A program made the position numbers and the translations under genes. The notes beneath the pieces were generated by a model that saw only the letters and a program-made list of their open reading frames with translations, was not told the origin of the DNA and ran no database searches. From NCBI RefSeq assembly GCF_001995215.1, contig NZ_MUXN01000020.1:124001-188000 (forward strand): 64,000 nt of DNA, given 5' to 3'. Source of the stretch: Amycolatopsis azurea DSM 43854. GTDB lineage: Bacteria; Actinomycetota; Actinomycetes; Mycobacteriales; Pseudonocardiaceae. Each line of letters begins with the position of its first letter. Position 1 is the stretch's first letter. Below are positions 32,903 to 41,702 of the stretch, one piece after another.

Positions 32903-34774
32903 TCACTCGCCGCGCAGAACCGCTTTCAGGGCATCGAGAACGCTCGCGTCCTCGATCGTCGAAGGCACCTGCTCGTCGCGGCCGTCGGCGATACCGCGCA
33001 TGGTCTTGCGCAGGATCTTCCCGGACCGCGTCTTCGGCAGGGCGTCCACAATGGACACGTCGCGGAACGCGGCGACCGGTCCGATGTCGCGCCGTACCAG
33101 CGCGACCAATTCGGCCTTGAGTGTTTCGGCTTCGACGTCGACCCCGGACTTCAGCACCACGAAGCCGCGCGGGAGCTGTCCCTTGAGCTGGTCGCGCACG
33201 CCGATCACCGCGCATTCGGCGACGGCGGCGTGGGACGCCAGGACCGCCTCCATCGAACCGGTCGAAAGCCGGTGGCCCGCGACGTTGATGACGTCGTCGG
33301 TGCGGCCCATGACGAACAGGTAGCCGTCCTCGTCGACGTATCCGGAGTCACCCGTCAGGTAGTGGCCTTCGTACCGCGAAAGGTACGCCTCGCGATACCG
33401 CTCGTCGTCCTGCCACAACGTCGGCAACGACCCCGGCGGGAGCGGCAGCCTGATCGCGATCGCGCCTTCCCGTCCGGCGGGAAGCGGGTCGCCCGCCTGG
33501 TCCAGGATCCGTACGTCCCAGCCCGGTACCGGTTTCGTCGCGGAACCGGGTTTGACCGGCATCGGCTCCAGCCCGCGCGGGTTCGCCGCGATCGGCCAGC
33601 CGGTCTCGGTCTGCCACCAGTGGTCGATCACCGGAACGCCGAGTTTCCCGTGCGCCCAGTGGTAGGTCTCCGGATCGAGTCGTTCCCCCGCCATGAACAA
33701 CGTCTGAAACTCGCTGAGCTGGTATTTTTCGATTTCGACCGCGTCCGGGTCGACTTTCTTGATCGCGCGCAACGCCGTCGGGGCGGTGAAGAGCGCCTTG
33801 ACCCCGTGGTCGGCGATGACGCGCCAGAACGCGCCCGCGTCGGGTGTGCCGACCGGCTTGCCCTCGTACATGACACTCGTGGCGCCGATCAGGAGCGGCG
33901 CGTAGACGATGTAGGAATGGCCGACGACCCAGCCGACGTCGGAAGCCGTCCACCACACGTCACCGGGCCGGATGTCGTAGATCGCGCCCATCGACCAGGC
34001 CAGCGCGACGGCGTGCCCGCCGGTGTCGCGCACGACGCCCTTCGGCTTCCCCGTGGTTCCCGAGGTGTAGAGGATGTACAGCGGGTCGGTGGCGGCGACC
34101 GGCACCGGATCGGCGGGGGAGGCCTTCGCGACCAATTCGGCCCAGTCCGCGTCGCGCTCGCCCAATTCGGCGCGAGCGCGTTCACGCTGCAGCACCACGA
34201 CCTTGTCCGGCTGATGGACGGTGCCCGCGAGCGCCTCGTCGATGATCGGCTTGTACTCGACGACCCGCGTCGGCTCGATCCCGCACGACGCGGCCACGAT
34301 GACCTTGGGTTTCGCGTCCTCGATCCGCGCCGCGAGCTCCTTCGGGGCGAACCCGCCGAACACCACCGAGTGCACCGCGCCGAGCCGGGCGCACGCGAGC
34401 ATCGCGATCGCGGCCTCGGGGACCATCGGCATGTACACGATGACACGGTCGCCCTTTTCGACACCGAGAGCGGCGAGCGCGCCGGCGAAGCGCGCGACGT
34501 CGTCCAGCAATTCCGCGTAGGTGAACCGGCGTACCGAATCGGTGACGGGGGAATCCCAGATCAGCGCGGTCTGCTCGCCGCGACCGTCCCGCACGTGCCT
34601 GTCGAGCGCGTTGAACGCCGTGTTCAGTTCCCCGTCCGGGAACCAGCGGTAGAAGGGCGCCTTCGCTACGTCGAGGGCCCGTGTCGGCGGGCGGGTCCAG
34701 TCGATAGCCCGGGCGGCTTCGAGCCAGAAACCCTCCGGGTCTTCTAGGCTCCGCTGGTACGTCTCGGCGTACAT
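32903..34774 (-). CDS. prpE: propionyl-CoA synthetase (AMP-forming)
   Basis: 623 residues from ATG 34774. N-terminal ACAS domain (YQRSLEDPEGFWLEAARAID), P-loop-like YILYTSGTTGKPKGVVRDTG, motif WWQTETGWP, and C-terminal TRSGKILRKTMRGIADG with the acetylatable Lys. VVRDTGGHAVAL after the P-loop is characteristic of propionyl-CoA synthetase (PrpE/ACSS3) rather than Acs. It activates propionate with CoA and ATP. Upstream of, and possibly read through into, the hexosaminidase gene. Confidence 0.88.
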   Translation of the reverse strand: MYAETYQRSLEDPEGFWLEAARAIDWTRPPTRALDVAKAPFYRWFPDGELNTAFNALDRHVRDGRGEQTALIWDSPVTDSVRRFTYAELLDDVARFAGALAALGVEKGDRVIVYMPMVPEAAIAMLACARLGAVHSVVFGGFAPKELAARIEDAKPKVIVAASCGIEPTRVVEYKPIIDEALAGTVHQPDKVVVLQRERARAELGERDADWAELVAKASPADPVPVAATDPLYILYTSGTTGKPKGVVRDTGGHAVALAWSMGAIYDIRPGDVWWTASDVGWVVGHSYIVYAPLLIGATSVMYEGKPVGTPDAGAFWRVIADHGVKALFTAPTALRAIKKVDPDAVEIEKYQLSEFQTLFMAGERLDPETYHWAHGKLGVPVIDHWWQTETGWPIAANPRGLEPMPVKPGSATKPVPGWDVRILDQAGDPLPAGREGAIAIRLPLPPGSLPTLWQDDERYREAYLSRYEGHYLTGDSGYVDEDGYLFVMGRTDDVINVAGHRLSTGSMEAVLASHAAVAECAVIGVRDQLKGQLPRGFVVLKSGVDVEAETLKAELVALVRRDIGPVAAFRDVSIVDALPKTRSGKILRKTMRGIADGRDEQVPSTIEDASVLDALKAVLRGE

Positions 34775-34956
34775 CGAAGGCTCCTTCGCGCTCGGGTACC
34801 GGACCATCATGGACTTCCGGGCGGGCTCATGCCCGGTGGTAACGGCGAGGAGACGCCCGCGACAACCCGGCAACCCCGCGAGGGCATGAGGCGTCCTAAG
34901 CTGAACCAGGAAAAAACCGCCGGAAACGGCCTCGACGAGCTAGGGGAGCAGGGTCC

Positions 34957-36729
34957 ATGGGACTAGCGAGCGCGCTGCTGTCGTTCGCGCACAGCCTGTT
35001 CGGACCGGGGATCTGGCCCGGGGACTGGGTGTGGGCGACGAGCACCGCGGGAGCGCTGGTCGCGCTGCTGCCCGCGCTGGGAGCGATGGTCGTCGCGATC
35101 ATCCGCAAAGGCACCGGCAACCGCTACGACGTGGTGACCCTGTCCGTCTTCGGCGGGATCGGCGTGGTCGCCGTCTTCCTGCTGCCGTGGCTGCTGGCCA
35201 CCGGTGTTTCGCAGACCTACCAGGAAGCCGCCTCGTCGAAAACTGGCGGTCAGTCCGGTTTTTCCGGCAGTGACCTGGCGACTTTCAACAGCGAGTACAA
35301 CCCGCTGGTCGGCGCGCAGAGCGAGTACCTCGGGCGCGGCCAGAACGTGTACGAGGTCCTGTTCTATCCGAACGGGATGCAGCTGGGCTACATCTTCTAC
35401 CTGATCCTGCTGGTCGGTCTGCCCGCGCTGTCCCTGCTGTTCGTCATGCTGCAGGCACGGACCGCGTTCCGCCGCGGCCCGAAGTGGCCTTCGCGCTTCT
35501 TCTGGATCCCGTTCGTGCTGATGGTGATCGCCAGCGTCGGCATGGGCGCGAACACCGCCGTGCACTTCTGGCTCGGCTTCCTGCCGCTCAGCGTGCTGGG
35601 CCTGATCCCGGTCGCGCTGGTCGGCCCGCCGCCGTGGTCGGTGATCAACCGGCCGGACCCGCAGCCTCGGCAGAAGATCGAGCCGTACCGCCCCGAGCCG
35701 CCCGCCCCGAAGCCGCAGCAGCAGCTGCCGCCCCCGCCGCAGAAGCAGTACCCGGCGACCGCGCTGGCGCAGGCGCCCGAACCGCCCGGGCTGGCCGCTG
35801 TACCGGGCCCGGTCCCGGCGCCCCCGGGCTCCCGCAACTCCGGCGGCAGCCGCTACAAACGGGTCCGGCGGCTCGGCCACGGCGGTTTCGGCACCGTGTG
35901 GGAAGCGGTCGACACGCAGCTCAACCGCACTGTCGCGCTGAAGATCGCGCACGCGCCGGACCGGGACACCGAAGAGCGCATGCAGCGCGAGGCCAGGGCG
36001 CTGGCCGTGGTGAACCACCCCAACTGCGTCAAGGTGTACGACCTCGCCGAGGAGCCCGACGGGCTCGCGCTGGTCATGGAGTACCTCGAAGGGCGCTCGC
36101 TGTCCGAGATCGTCGACTCGCAGGGCCCGCTCGACGACATCGCCGCCGGACGGCTCTGGTCGACCATGGCCGGCGCGCTCGCCGCGGCGCACGAGAAGGG
36201 CGTGCTGCACCGCGACCTGAAGCCGTCGAACATCATCCTCGACCGCAACGGGCTCGCCCACCTGATCGACTTCGGCATCGCCCGCAGCCAGGGCGACTCG
36301 AAGATGACCGCGACCGGGATGATGATCGGCACGCCGGACTTCGTCGCCCCCGAGCAGGCGATGGGCTCCCCGGCGAGCCCGGCGTCGGACGCCTGGCAGC
36401 TCGCCGCGACGGTCAGCTACGCGTTGTCAGGCCAGCCTCCGCGCGGCACCCGGGAGACCCCGATGGCCGCGCTGATGGCCGCCGCCCGCGCCGAACCGGT
36501 GTCGAAGCTGCCGAACCGCAGCGCGCACGCCCGGATCCTCATCGCGTCGCTCGACCAGGAACCGCGCCGCCGCCCGACGCTCACCGCCGTGCGGCGCGAT
36601 GTCGAGGGCTGGCTCGCGCGGGCGGGCAAGTCGCCGGACGGCCCGGTGACCCAGATCGTGCCGCGCCGCCCTCCGCAGCAGCCCCAGCCCCGCCAGCAGC
36701 AGCCGCAGCCCCAGCGTCCCCCGCGCTGA
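34957..36729 (+). CDS. Ser/Thr protein kinase with N-terminal membrane domain
   Basis: 590 residues. The first ~230 residues hold about five membrane helices, with a ~60-residue polar loop after helix 3 (SKTGGQSGFSGSDLATFNSE region). A Pro/Gln linker follows, then a Hanks-type kinase from ~300: LGHGGFGTVWEAV, VALKIA, HRDLKPSNII (~417), IDFGIARS (~436), DFVAPEQAM. The tail is Pro/Gln-rich. Reversed topology relative to the usual PknB layout (kinase first, then TM). Targets unknown. Confidence 0.9.
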   Translation: MGLASALLSFAHSLFGPGIWPGDWVWATSTAGALVALLPALGAMVVAIIRKGTGNRYDVVTLSVFGGIGVVAVFLLPWLLATGVSQTYQEAASSKTGGQSGFSGSDLATFNSEYNPLVGAQSEYLGRGQNVYEVLFYPNGMQLGYIFYLILLVGLPALSLLFVMLQARTAFRRGPKWPSRFFWIPFVLMVIASVGMGANTAVHFWLGFLPLSVLGLIPVALVGPPPWSVINRPDPQPRQKIEPYRPEPPAPKPQQQLPPPPQKQYPATALAQAPEPPGLAAVPGPVPAPPGSRNSGGSRYKRVRRLGHGGFGTVWEAVDTQLNRTVALKIAHAPDRDTEERMQREARALAVVNHPNCVKVYDLAEEPDGLALVMEYLEGRSLSEIVDSQGPLDDIAAGRLWSTMAGALAAAHEKGVLHRDLKPSNIILDRNGLAHLIDFGIARSQGDSKMTATGMMIGTPDFVAPEQAMGSPASPASDAWQLAATVSYALSGQPPRGTRETPMAALMAAARAEPVSKLPNRSAHARILIASLDQEPRRRPTLTAVRRDVEGWLARAGKSPDGPVTQIVPRRPPQQPQPRQQQPQPQRPPR

Positions 36730-36739
36730 CCTGCGCAAA

Positions 36740-36807
36740 GAGAGCAAGGGACCTTTGCTGTCGTTAGTTAGTGTGCTAACGAACGCTAGCAAAGGTCCCT
36801 TGCTCTC
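36740..36807. terminator. long hairpin terminator between kinase and lipoprotein
   Basis: Twenty-base perfect arms 36740-36759 and 36788-36807 (ending GGGACCTTTGCT on the left arm), with a further CGTTAG/CTAACG pairing in the loop. It lies between convergent genes and can serve both. Confidence 0.85.
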
Positions 36808-36809
36808 CC

Positions 36810-37370
36810 TCAGTCGACGACGACCCAGGTCCCGTCGCGCCACGCCATGGTGAACGTCTTGGGCTCGGCCGCCATCATCGCGATCTGCGGCGCGATCGCG
36901 GACGGCGGGACGACGACCTTGTCCGCCCCCTTGCTCTGCACCTTGGCCGGGTCGACGCGGGTGGCCTTCAGTTTTTTGAAGTCGTCCTCCGAGAGCATCC
37001 CGAACTGCATCGGGGTGAGGCTCCGGCACTCCTTCATCCCGCCGTCGAACGCCGGCGCGGTGATCCGGCAAACGGTGTCGAGGTCCTTGTTGCCCAGCGC
37101 GTGGTGATACTCCTCCATCACGCTCGCCGCCCCGGCCGGACTGTGCGCCACCGCACCGCCGGTGGCGGGTTTCGTCGCCTCCGAGACGGTCGCCGCTGTC
37201 GCCGAAGGCCGCGAAGCGCTGGGCGGAGCCGAGCTGCTGGCCGGCGCCTCCGAGGTGCTCGGAACGGCCGAAGTCTGCGGCGACGCGGTTCCCGGCGTCT
37301 GCTCTTCGCAGCCCGCGATCAAGAACAACGCCGCGGCCGCGCAGGCCGCTCCGAGCGGTCGGATCGTCAT
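36810..37370 (-). CDS. lipoprotein, unknown function
   Basis: 186 residues from ATG 37370. Lipoprotein signal: hydrophobic AACAAAALFLIAGCEE with lipobox LIAGC. A long Ser/Thr/Ala/Pro linker is followed by a ~110-residue domain (MEEYHHALGNKDLDTVCRIT, ending MAWRDGTWVVVD) of NTF2-like/DUF4878-type appearance, with paired Cys. Surface-exposed; no specific function. Confidence 0.8.
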   Translation of the reverse strand: MTIRPLGAACAAAALFLIAGCEEQTPGTASPQTSAVPSTSEAPASSSAPPSASRPSATAATVSEATKPATGGAVAHSPAGAASVMEEYHHALGNKDLDTVCRITAPAFDGGMKECRSLTPMQFGMLSEDDFKKLKATRVDPAKVQSKGADKVVVPPSAIAPQIAMMAAEPKTFTMAWRDGTWVVVD

Positions 37371-37419
37371 GATGCCCCCTGTCGAGATCCTGTTGACCAG
37401 GGCAGAGTAACAACTCTCG

Positions 37420-37438
37420 TTCAAGTGTCACACTTGAA
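37420..37438. promoter_or_regulatory. 19-bp palindrome upstream of lipoprotein gene
   Basis: TTCAAGTGT-C-ACACTTGAA, perfect 9-bp arms. On the leftward strand it overlaps a plausible -35 (GTGACA) with -10 TACTCT 16 bp on, suggesting an operator for the 36810-37370 gene. Confidence 0.5.
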
Positions 37439-37446
37439 ACGGGAAA

Positions 37447-38491
37447 TCAGTGCTCCCCGGTGATCAGCGCCAGCATCGACACGGACAGGACGAGCCGGGC
37501 GGAGACGCAGGTGCGGCTCATCGCTTCCTTCTTCTTGCCGATGAAGTCGACTTGCAGCACCTGCCCGTTGCCGAGCTGAACGCTCAGCGCGCAGGTCTCG
37601 GCGGTCTGCTCGTACCTCGCCTTCAGCGACCCGAACTTCTCGTTCCGCACCTCCGCGCCGGCTTTCGGCGGCAAGGCTTCGAGGCCGCCGACGCCGTTCG
37701 TGTACATCCCGACGACCTTCGCGTACGGAACCTCGTGAGTGCAGGTCGGCCCAAGCGAGGTCTCGCCCTTCTGCGCGCCTTCGCGGCCGGCGTTGACCCC
37801 GGCGTAGTTCGCGTGGGTGAACTTGACGATCTCGCAGATGTCGGCGTTCGCCAGCGCGTCCGGGACCGGTTCCTGAACGGTGCCGCTCGCCGGTGTCCCG
37901 CCGGCGAGCGGCACGAACTTCTTCACCACCACTTCGGCGACCTTCTTCGCCAGTTCGCAGTGCTCCGCGCGATTCCCCGCTTCGTCGCTGTCGACGTCGT
38001 AGGCGTCGACAGCGATCGAGGCATAGGCGCGGACGTCCATGTTCACCGAGCAGAACGTCACCGGCTCCGGGTCGAAGGCGTACTTCCGGCCCTTGATCCC
38101 GGCGATCTCCACCGGCTCCATCACCGCCGAATCCTGCGTGATCCAGCTGTACGGGCTGTAGGCGTGCACCTGCGCGCCCTTGTTGTTCGGGAACACGAAC
38201 TGGCAGCCGCTGAGCACACCCTTGGTGCTCACGAGTCCGAGCGGCTGCATTTCCGGTTTGATCGATTCGAGCCAGCCGCAACCCCCCTTCGCCCTGTGTC
38301 GCGGGCAGGGCCAGTGGCTGGTCGAGCACCTGATCACTGAATCCCGACCCGTCCGCGGGCGGCTGGTACCGCGGATACTTCGCATCGCTCGCACCCGGCG
38401 CCGAACCTTCGCGGAAGGCCTTGCCGTCGACGGCGCTGGAACATCCGGTGAGCAGCAGAGCGACAGCCATCAAATACGGCCAACGAGACAT
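37447..38491 (-). pseudogene. lipoprotein gene with frameshift
   Basis: The N-terminus (lipobox in LMAVALLLTGCSS, ATG 38491) and the rest of the protein lie in different frames that meet at a run of six G (C on the plus strand, 38282-38287). Removing one G joins ALPATQGEGG to CGWLESIKPEMQ and yields one ~347-residue secreted lipoprotein with several Cys pairs, loosely like DUF3558 proteins. The join is probably a real indel or a sequencing error in the homopolymer. Without correction the first frame stops only at 37421, in a low-complexity Arg-rich read. Confidence 0.75.
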
Positions 38492-38575
38492 GACGACCCC
38501 CAGTAGTCCTCAATTCGGACGGGAGTCTAAGCCGGTTTCCGCCGTCTCGCCGGGGCTTGGGTCAACCGATCGTGG

Positions 38576-40147
38576 TCACTTCCAGGACGGAAGCCACAGC
38601 TCGGCGTTCCAGTGCTCGTTGGTGATCGCGTTGCCGTTGAGGATCGGCCACAACCAGGCGAAGTTGGCCACGACGAGACCCACGTAGAGGGCGACGACGA
38701 GCATACCGGTGCCCCGCCGTTCGAATCCGCGTTTCGCGCTGCCGAGGATCTGGCCGAGGATCAAGGTCAACCCGAGTGCCAGGAACGGCGCCAGCGGCGT
38801 CGCGTAGAAGTAGTACATCTGGCGGTCGAGGTTGGTGAACCAGGGCAGGTACCCGGCGAGGTAGCCGACGAGCACGGCGGCGTAGCGCCAGTCCGCGCGG
38901 AAGAACGACCGCCACGCGCTCCAGCCGAGCATCGGCAGGGCCAGCCACCACATCGCCGGCGTGCCGATCAGCATCGTCGCCCGGACGCAGGTCGACTCGC
39001 CGCAGCCGGTCGCCTCGGTGCCGCCCGCGTACGCGTAGAGCATCGGCCGCAGCCCCATCGGCCAGGTCCACGGCTTCGACTCCCACGGATGCGGCTTGTC
39101 CTTGGGCGTCACCAGGTTCGCGTGGAAGTCGAGGACGTTCATCGAGTAGTTGCCCAGCGACCGCAACGCGGGCGGCATCCAGGACCAGAAACCGGGATCG
39201 ATGTCCTTGATCGCGACCAGATTGCGGTCGGTCGCGGTCTCGCTCGCGAACCAGGCCCAGTAGCAGGCGAGGTACACCAAGATCGGGATGACGACGATCG
39301 CCCACAGCGCGGGCAGCACGTCGCGGCGCAGCGTGCCGACCCAGGGCCGCTGCACCCCGGCGGCGCGGCGCGCGGCCACGTCGAAGAAGACGGTGAGCAG
39401 CCCGAACGCGGCGATGTAGTACAGCGCCGACCACTTGACGCCGAAGGTCAGCCCGATCATCAGGCCACCGGCGAACCGCCACCACCGGAAACCCAGCTTC
39501 GGGCCGAACCGGGACTCGTCGATCCAGCCTTCGCGGACGGCCACGGCGAGCCGTTGCCGGACCTGGTCCCGGTCGGCGAGCACGCAGGCGAACGCGGCGA
39601 GCACGAACAACGCGATGAAGATGTCGAGCATGCCCATGCGTGACTGCAAGTGCAGGACGCCGTCGCTGATCACCAGGATCCCGGCGACCGCGCCGAGCAG
39701 CGTCGACCGGGTGAGCCGCCGGGCGATCCGGATGGTGAGGAACACGATCAGCGTGCCCGCCAGCGCCGGCATGATCCGCCAGCCCCAGGCGTTGTAGCCG
39801 AACAGCCACTCGCCGATCGCGATGAGGTGCTTCGCCAGGGGCGGGTGGACGATCAGCTCGTAGCCGTAGTTGTCTTCGTAACCGCCGTTGCGCAGCATCT
39901 GCCACGCCTGCGGGACGTAGTGCTTCTCGTCGAAGACCGGGGTGCCCTTGTCCGTGGGCGTGCCCAGGTTCTGGATCCGGACGATGCCGCCGACGAGTGT
40001 CAGCACCAGCGTGACGACCCAGCCGCGTAGGCGGTCGGTCGGCATGCCGCGGCCGAGGAGGGTGGCCTCCCGGTCGTTCGGTGGCCGGAGCGCGTCGACC
40101 GGATCCGGCCGCACGCTCTCGTTGTCCCGGGTCAGCAGTGCGGTCAC
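38576..40147 (-). CDS. pmt: protein O-mannosyltransferase (PMT/GT39)
   Basis: 523 residues, about ten membrane helices. FDEKHYVPQAW (catalytic acidic residue in the first loop), YELIVHPPLAKHLIAIGEWL, and the PMT_4TMC C-terminal helices (MYYFYATPLAPFLALGLTLI) are diagnostic. It transfers mannose from polyprenyl-phosphate-mannose to secreted proteins as they cross the membrane. Divergent from rsmI, an arrangement kept in many actinobacteria. Confidence 0.93.
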   Translation of the reverse strand: MTALLTRDNESVRPDPVDALRPPNDREATLLGRGMPTDRLRGWVVTLVLTLVGGIVRIQNLGTPTDKGTPVFDEKHYVPQAWQMLRNGGYEDNYGYELIVHPPLAKHLIAIGEWLFGYNAWGWRIMPALAGTLIVFLTIRIARRLTRSTLLGAVAGILVISDGVLHLQSRMGMLDIFIALFVLAAFACVLADRDQVRQRLAVAVREGWIDESRFGPKLGFRWWRFAGGLMIGLTFGVKWSALYYIAAFGLLTVFFDVAARRAAGVQRPWVGTLRRDVLPALWAIVVIPILVYLACYWAWFASETATDRNLVAIKDIDPGFWSWMPPALRSLGNYSMNVLDFHANLVTPKDKPHPWESKPWTWPMGLRPMLYAYAGGTEATGCGESTCVRATMLIGTPAMWWLALPMLGWSAWRSFFRADWRYAAVLVGYLAGYLPWFTNLDRQMYYFYATPLAPFLALGLTLILGQILGSAKRGFERRGTGMLVVALYVGLVVANFAWLWPILNGNAITNEHWNAELWLPSWK

Positions 40148-40215
40148 GGGGCATGATCCTACGGGCGGAAGAGTGAACTCGGTGTCCGGATGTGCGAACC
40201 GGTTAACCTTCGGGA

Positions 40216-41052
40216 ATGACCGAAGGACGCCTCGTGCTGGCAGCCACCCCGCTCGGAGACGTCCGTGACGCTTCGCCGCGCCTGTCCGAAGCCCTCGCGA
40301 CCGCCGACGTGATCGCCGCCGAAGACACCCGGCGCCTGCGCTCCCTGACCGCCGCCCTCGATGTTTCGCCGGTCGGACGCGTCGTCAGCTTCTACGAGGA
40401 CGTCGAGACGGCCCGCCTGCCGAAACTTCTCGAATCGCTCCGATCAGGCGAAACCGTGGTCCTCGTGACCGACGCGGGAATGCCGAGCGTCTCCGATCCC
40501 GGATTCCGGCTGGTGGCGGCCTGCGTCGAGGCCGAGGTGCCGGTGACCTGCCTCCCCGGTCCGTCGGCGGTGACCACGGCGCTGGCGCTGTCCGGTCTGC
40601 CCTGTGACCGTTTCTGTTTCGAAGGGTTCGCTCCGCGCAAACCCGGCGAACGCGCGAAGTGGCTCGGTTCGCTGAAGGACGAGCCCCGCACGGCCGTGTT
40701 CTTCGAATCCCCGCATCGTCTCGCGAGCACGCTCGCCGATGCCGCCGAAGTCCTGGGAGCCGATCGCCGTGCCGCCGTCTGCCGTGAGCTGACCAAAACC
40801 TACGAAGAGGTCAAACGCGGAAATCTGCCGGATCTGGCCGCTTGGGCCGCAGAGGGGGTCAAGGGCGAGATCACGGTCGTCCTGGCAGGTGCGCCGCCGC
40901 GCTCGGTGAGTGTCGCGGACCTGGTTTCGGAGGTCTCGTCACGCGTCGAGGCAGGCGAACGGCTCAAATCCGCCGCCGCCGAAGTCGCCGAGGCCGCGGG
41001 AGTGTCGAAGAAGGAGCTCTACGACGCCGTGCTGGCGTCCCGTAGGAGCTAG
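40216..41052 (+). CDS. rsmI: 16S rRNA (cytidine1402-2'-O)-methyltransferase
   Basis: 278 residues. Begins LVLAATPLGDVRDASPRLSE; VIAAEDTRRLRSL, LVTDAGMPSVSDPGFRLVAA, and PGPSAVTTALALSGLPCDRF are the tetrapyrrole-methylase-fold motifs of RsmI. Fine-tunes decoding with SAM as donor. Divergent from pmt; stop overlaps the convergent TetR gene by 4 nt. Confidence 0.94.
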   Translation: MTEGRLVLAATPLGDVRDASPRLSEALATADVIAAEDTRRLRSLTAALDVSPVGRVVSFYEDVETARLPKLLESLRSGETVVLVTDAGMPSVSDPGFRLVAACVEAEVPVTCLPGPSAVTTALALSGLPCDRFCFEGFAPRKPGERAKWLGSLKDEPRTAVFFESPHRLASTLADAAEVLGADRRAAVCRELTKTYEEVKRGNLPDLAAWAAEGVKGEITVVLAGAPPRSVSVADLVSEVSSRVEAGERLKSAAAEVAEAAGVSKKELYDAVLASRRS

Positions 41053-41603
41053 GAAAGCAAGGCCGTCGCGGCCGCGTGCGCCTTCGCGGCATCGGGCTCG
41101 GCGCCGGTGATGACGTCGGTGTAGATGAAGGACTCACCGATCCGCACCAGCAGGTAGGCCAAGTCCTCGACCGGCAGGGGCGGGGTGAGCCGTCCGGCCG
41201 CGACCTCTTCGTCCAGGAACTCGCGCATCTTCGCGATCGCGCGGCTCTGCACCACGCTGGCCTTCGTCGTCAGGATCCGCAGGGCCCGCTCGGGCTCGTT
41301 GCGCAGGAACTCCCGGAACGGTTTCGAGTCGTTCACGGTCCGGACGAAGGTGCCGACGAGCTCCGCGATCCCCTTCGCGCCGCGTCCGAGCTTGCCGGAA
41401 GCCCTCGCCTCGAAGACCTCCACGGTCATCGACCACAGGATCTCGCCGAGCAGCTGATCCCGGCCGCCGACCCAGCGGTGCAGCGTGGCCCGGCTGATCC
41501 CGAGCTCGCCCGCGAGCTCGCCCATGTCCACCCGGCGCCCCTCCAGGAACCAGGCGCGCGCGACCGTGAACGCGCGCAGGGCGTCCGGGCGCGGCGAAGT
41601 CAA
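41049..41603 (-). CDS. TetR-like regulator (QsdR-type)
   Basis: 184 residues. HTH ALRAFTVARAWFLEGRRVDM, GELAGELGISRATLHRWVGG; the GGRDQLLGEILWSM and C-terminal pattern match the QsdR-like TetR subgroup. Divergent from the quinone oxidoreductase; paired operators lie between them. Confidence 0.87.
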   Translation of the reverse strand: MTSPRPDALRAFTVARAWFLEGRRVDMGELAGELGISRATLHRWVGGRDQLLGEILWSMTVEVFEARASGKLGRGAKGIAELVGTFVRTVNDSKPFREFLRNEPERALRILTTKASVVQSRAIAKMREFLDEEVAAGRLTPPLPVEDLAYLLVRIGESFIYTDVITGAEPDAAKAHAAATALLS

Positions 41604-41648
41604 CTGGCGTTCGAGTGCGGTTTCGATGAGTGAAACATATCACGCGAC

Positions 41649-41692
41649 GTCTCATGGATGAGACATATGCAAGAATGTCTCATCTCGATGAG
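41649..41692. promoter_or_regulatory. paired GTCTCAT operators
   Basis: GTCTCAT-GG-ATGAGAC (41649-41664), then a second GTCTCAT with CTCAT-N4-ATGAG (41679-41692). Both lie in the 99-bp gap between the TetR gene and the oxidoreductase; the second abuts the latter's GAGGAGG RBS. Likely TetR binding sites. Confidence 0.6.
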
Positions 41693-41702
41693 GAGGATGC
41701 GG

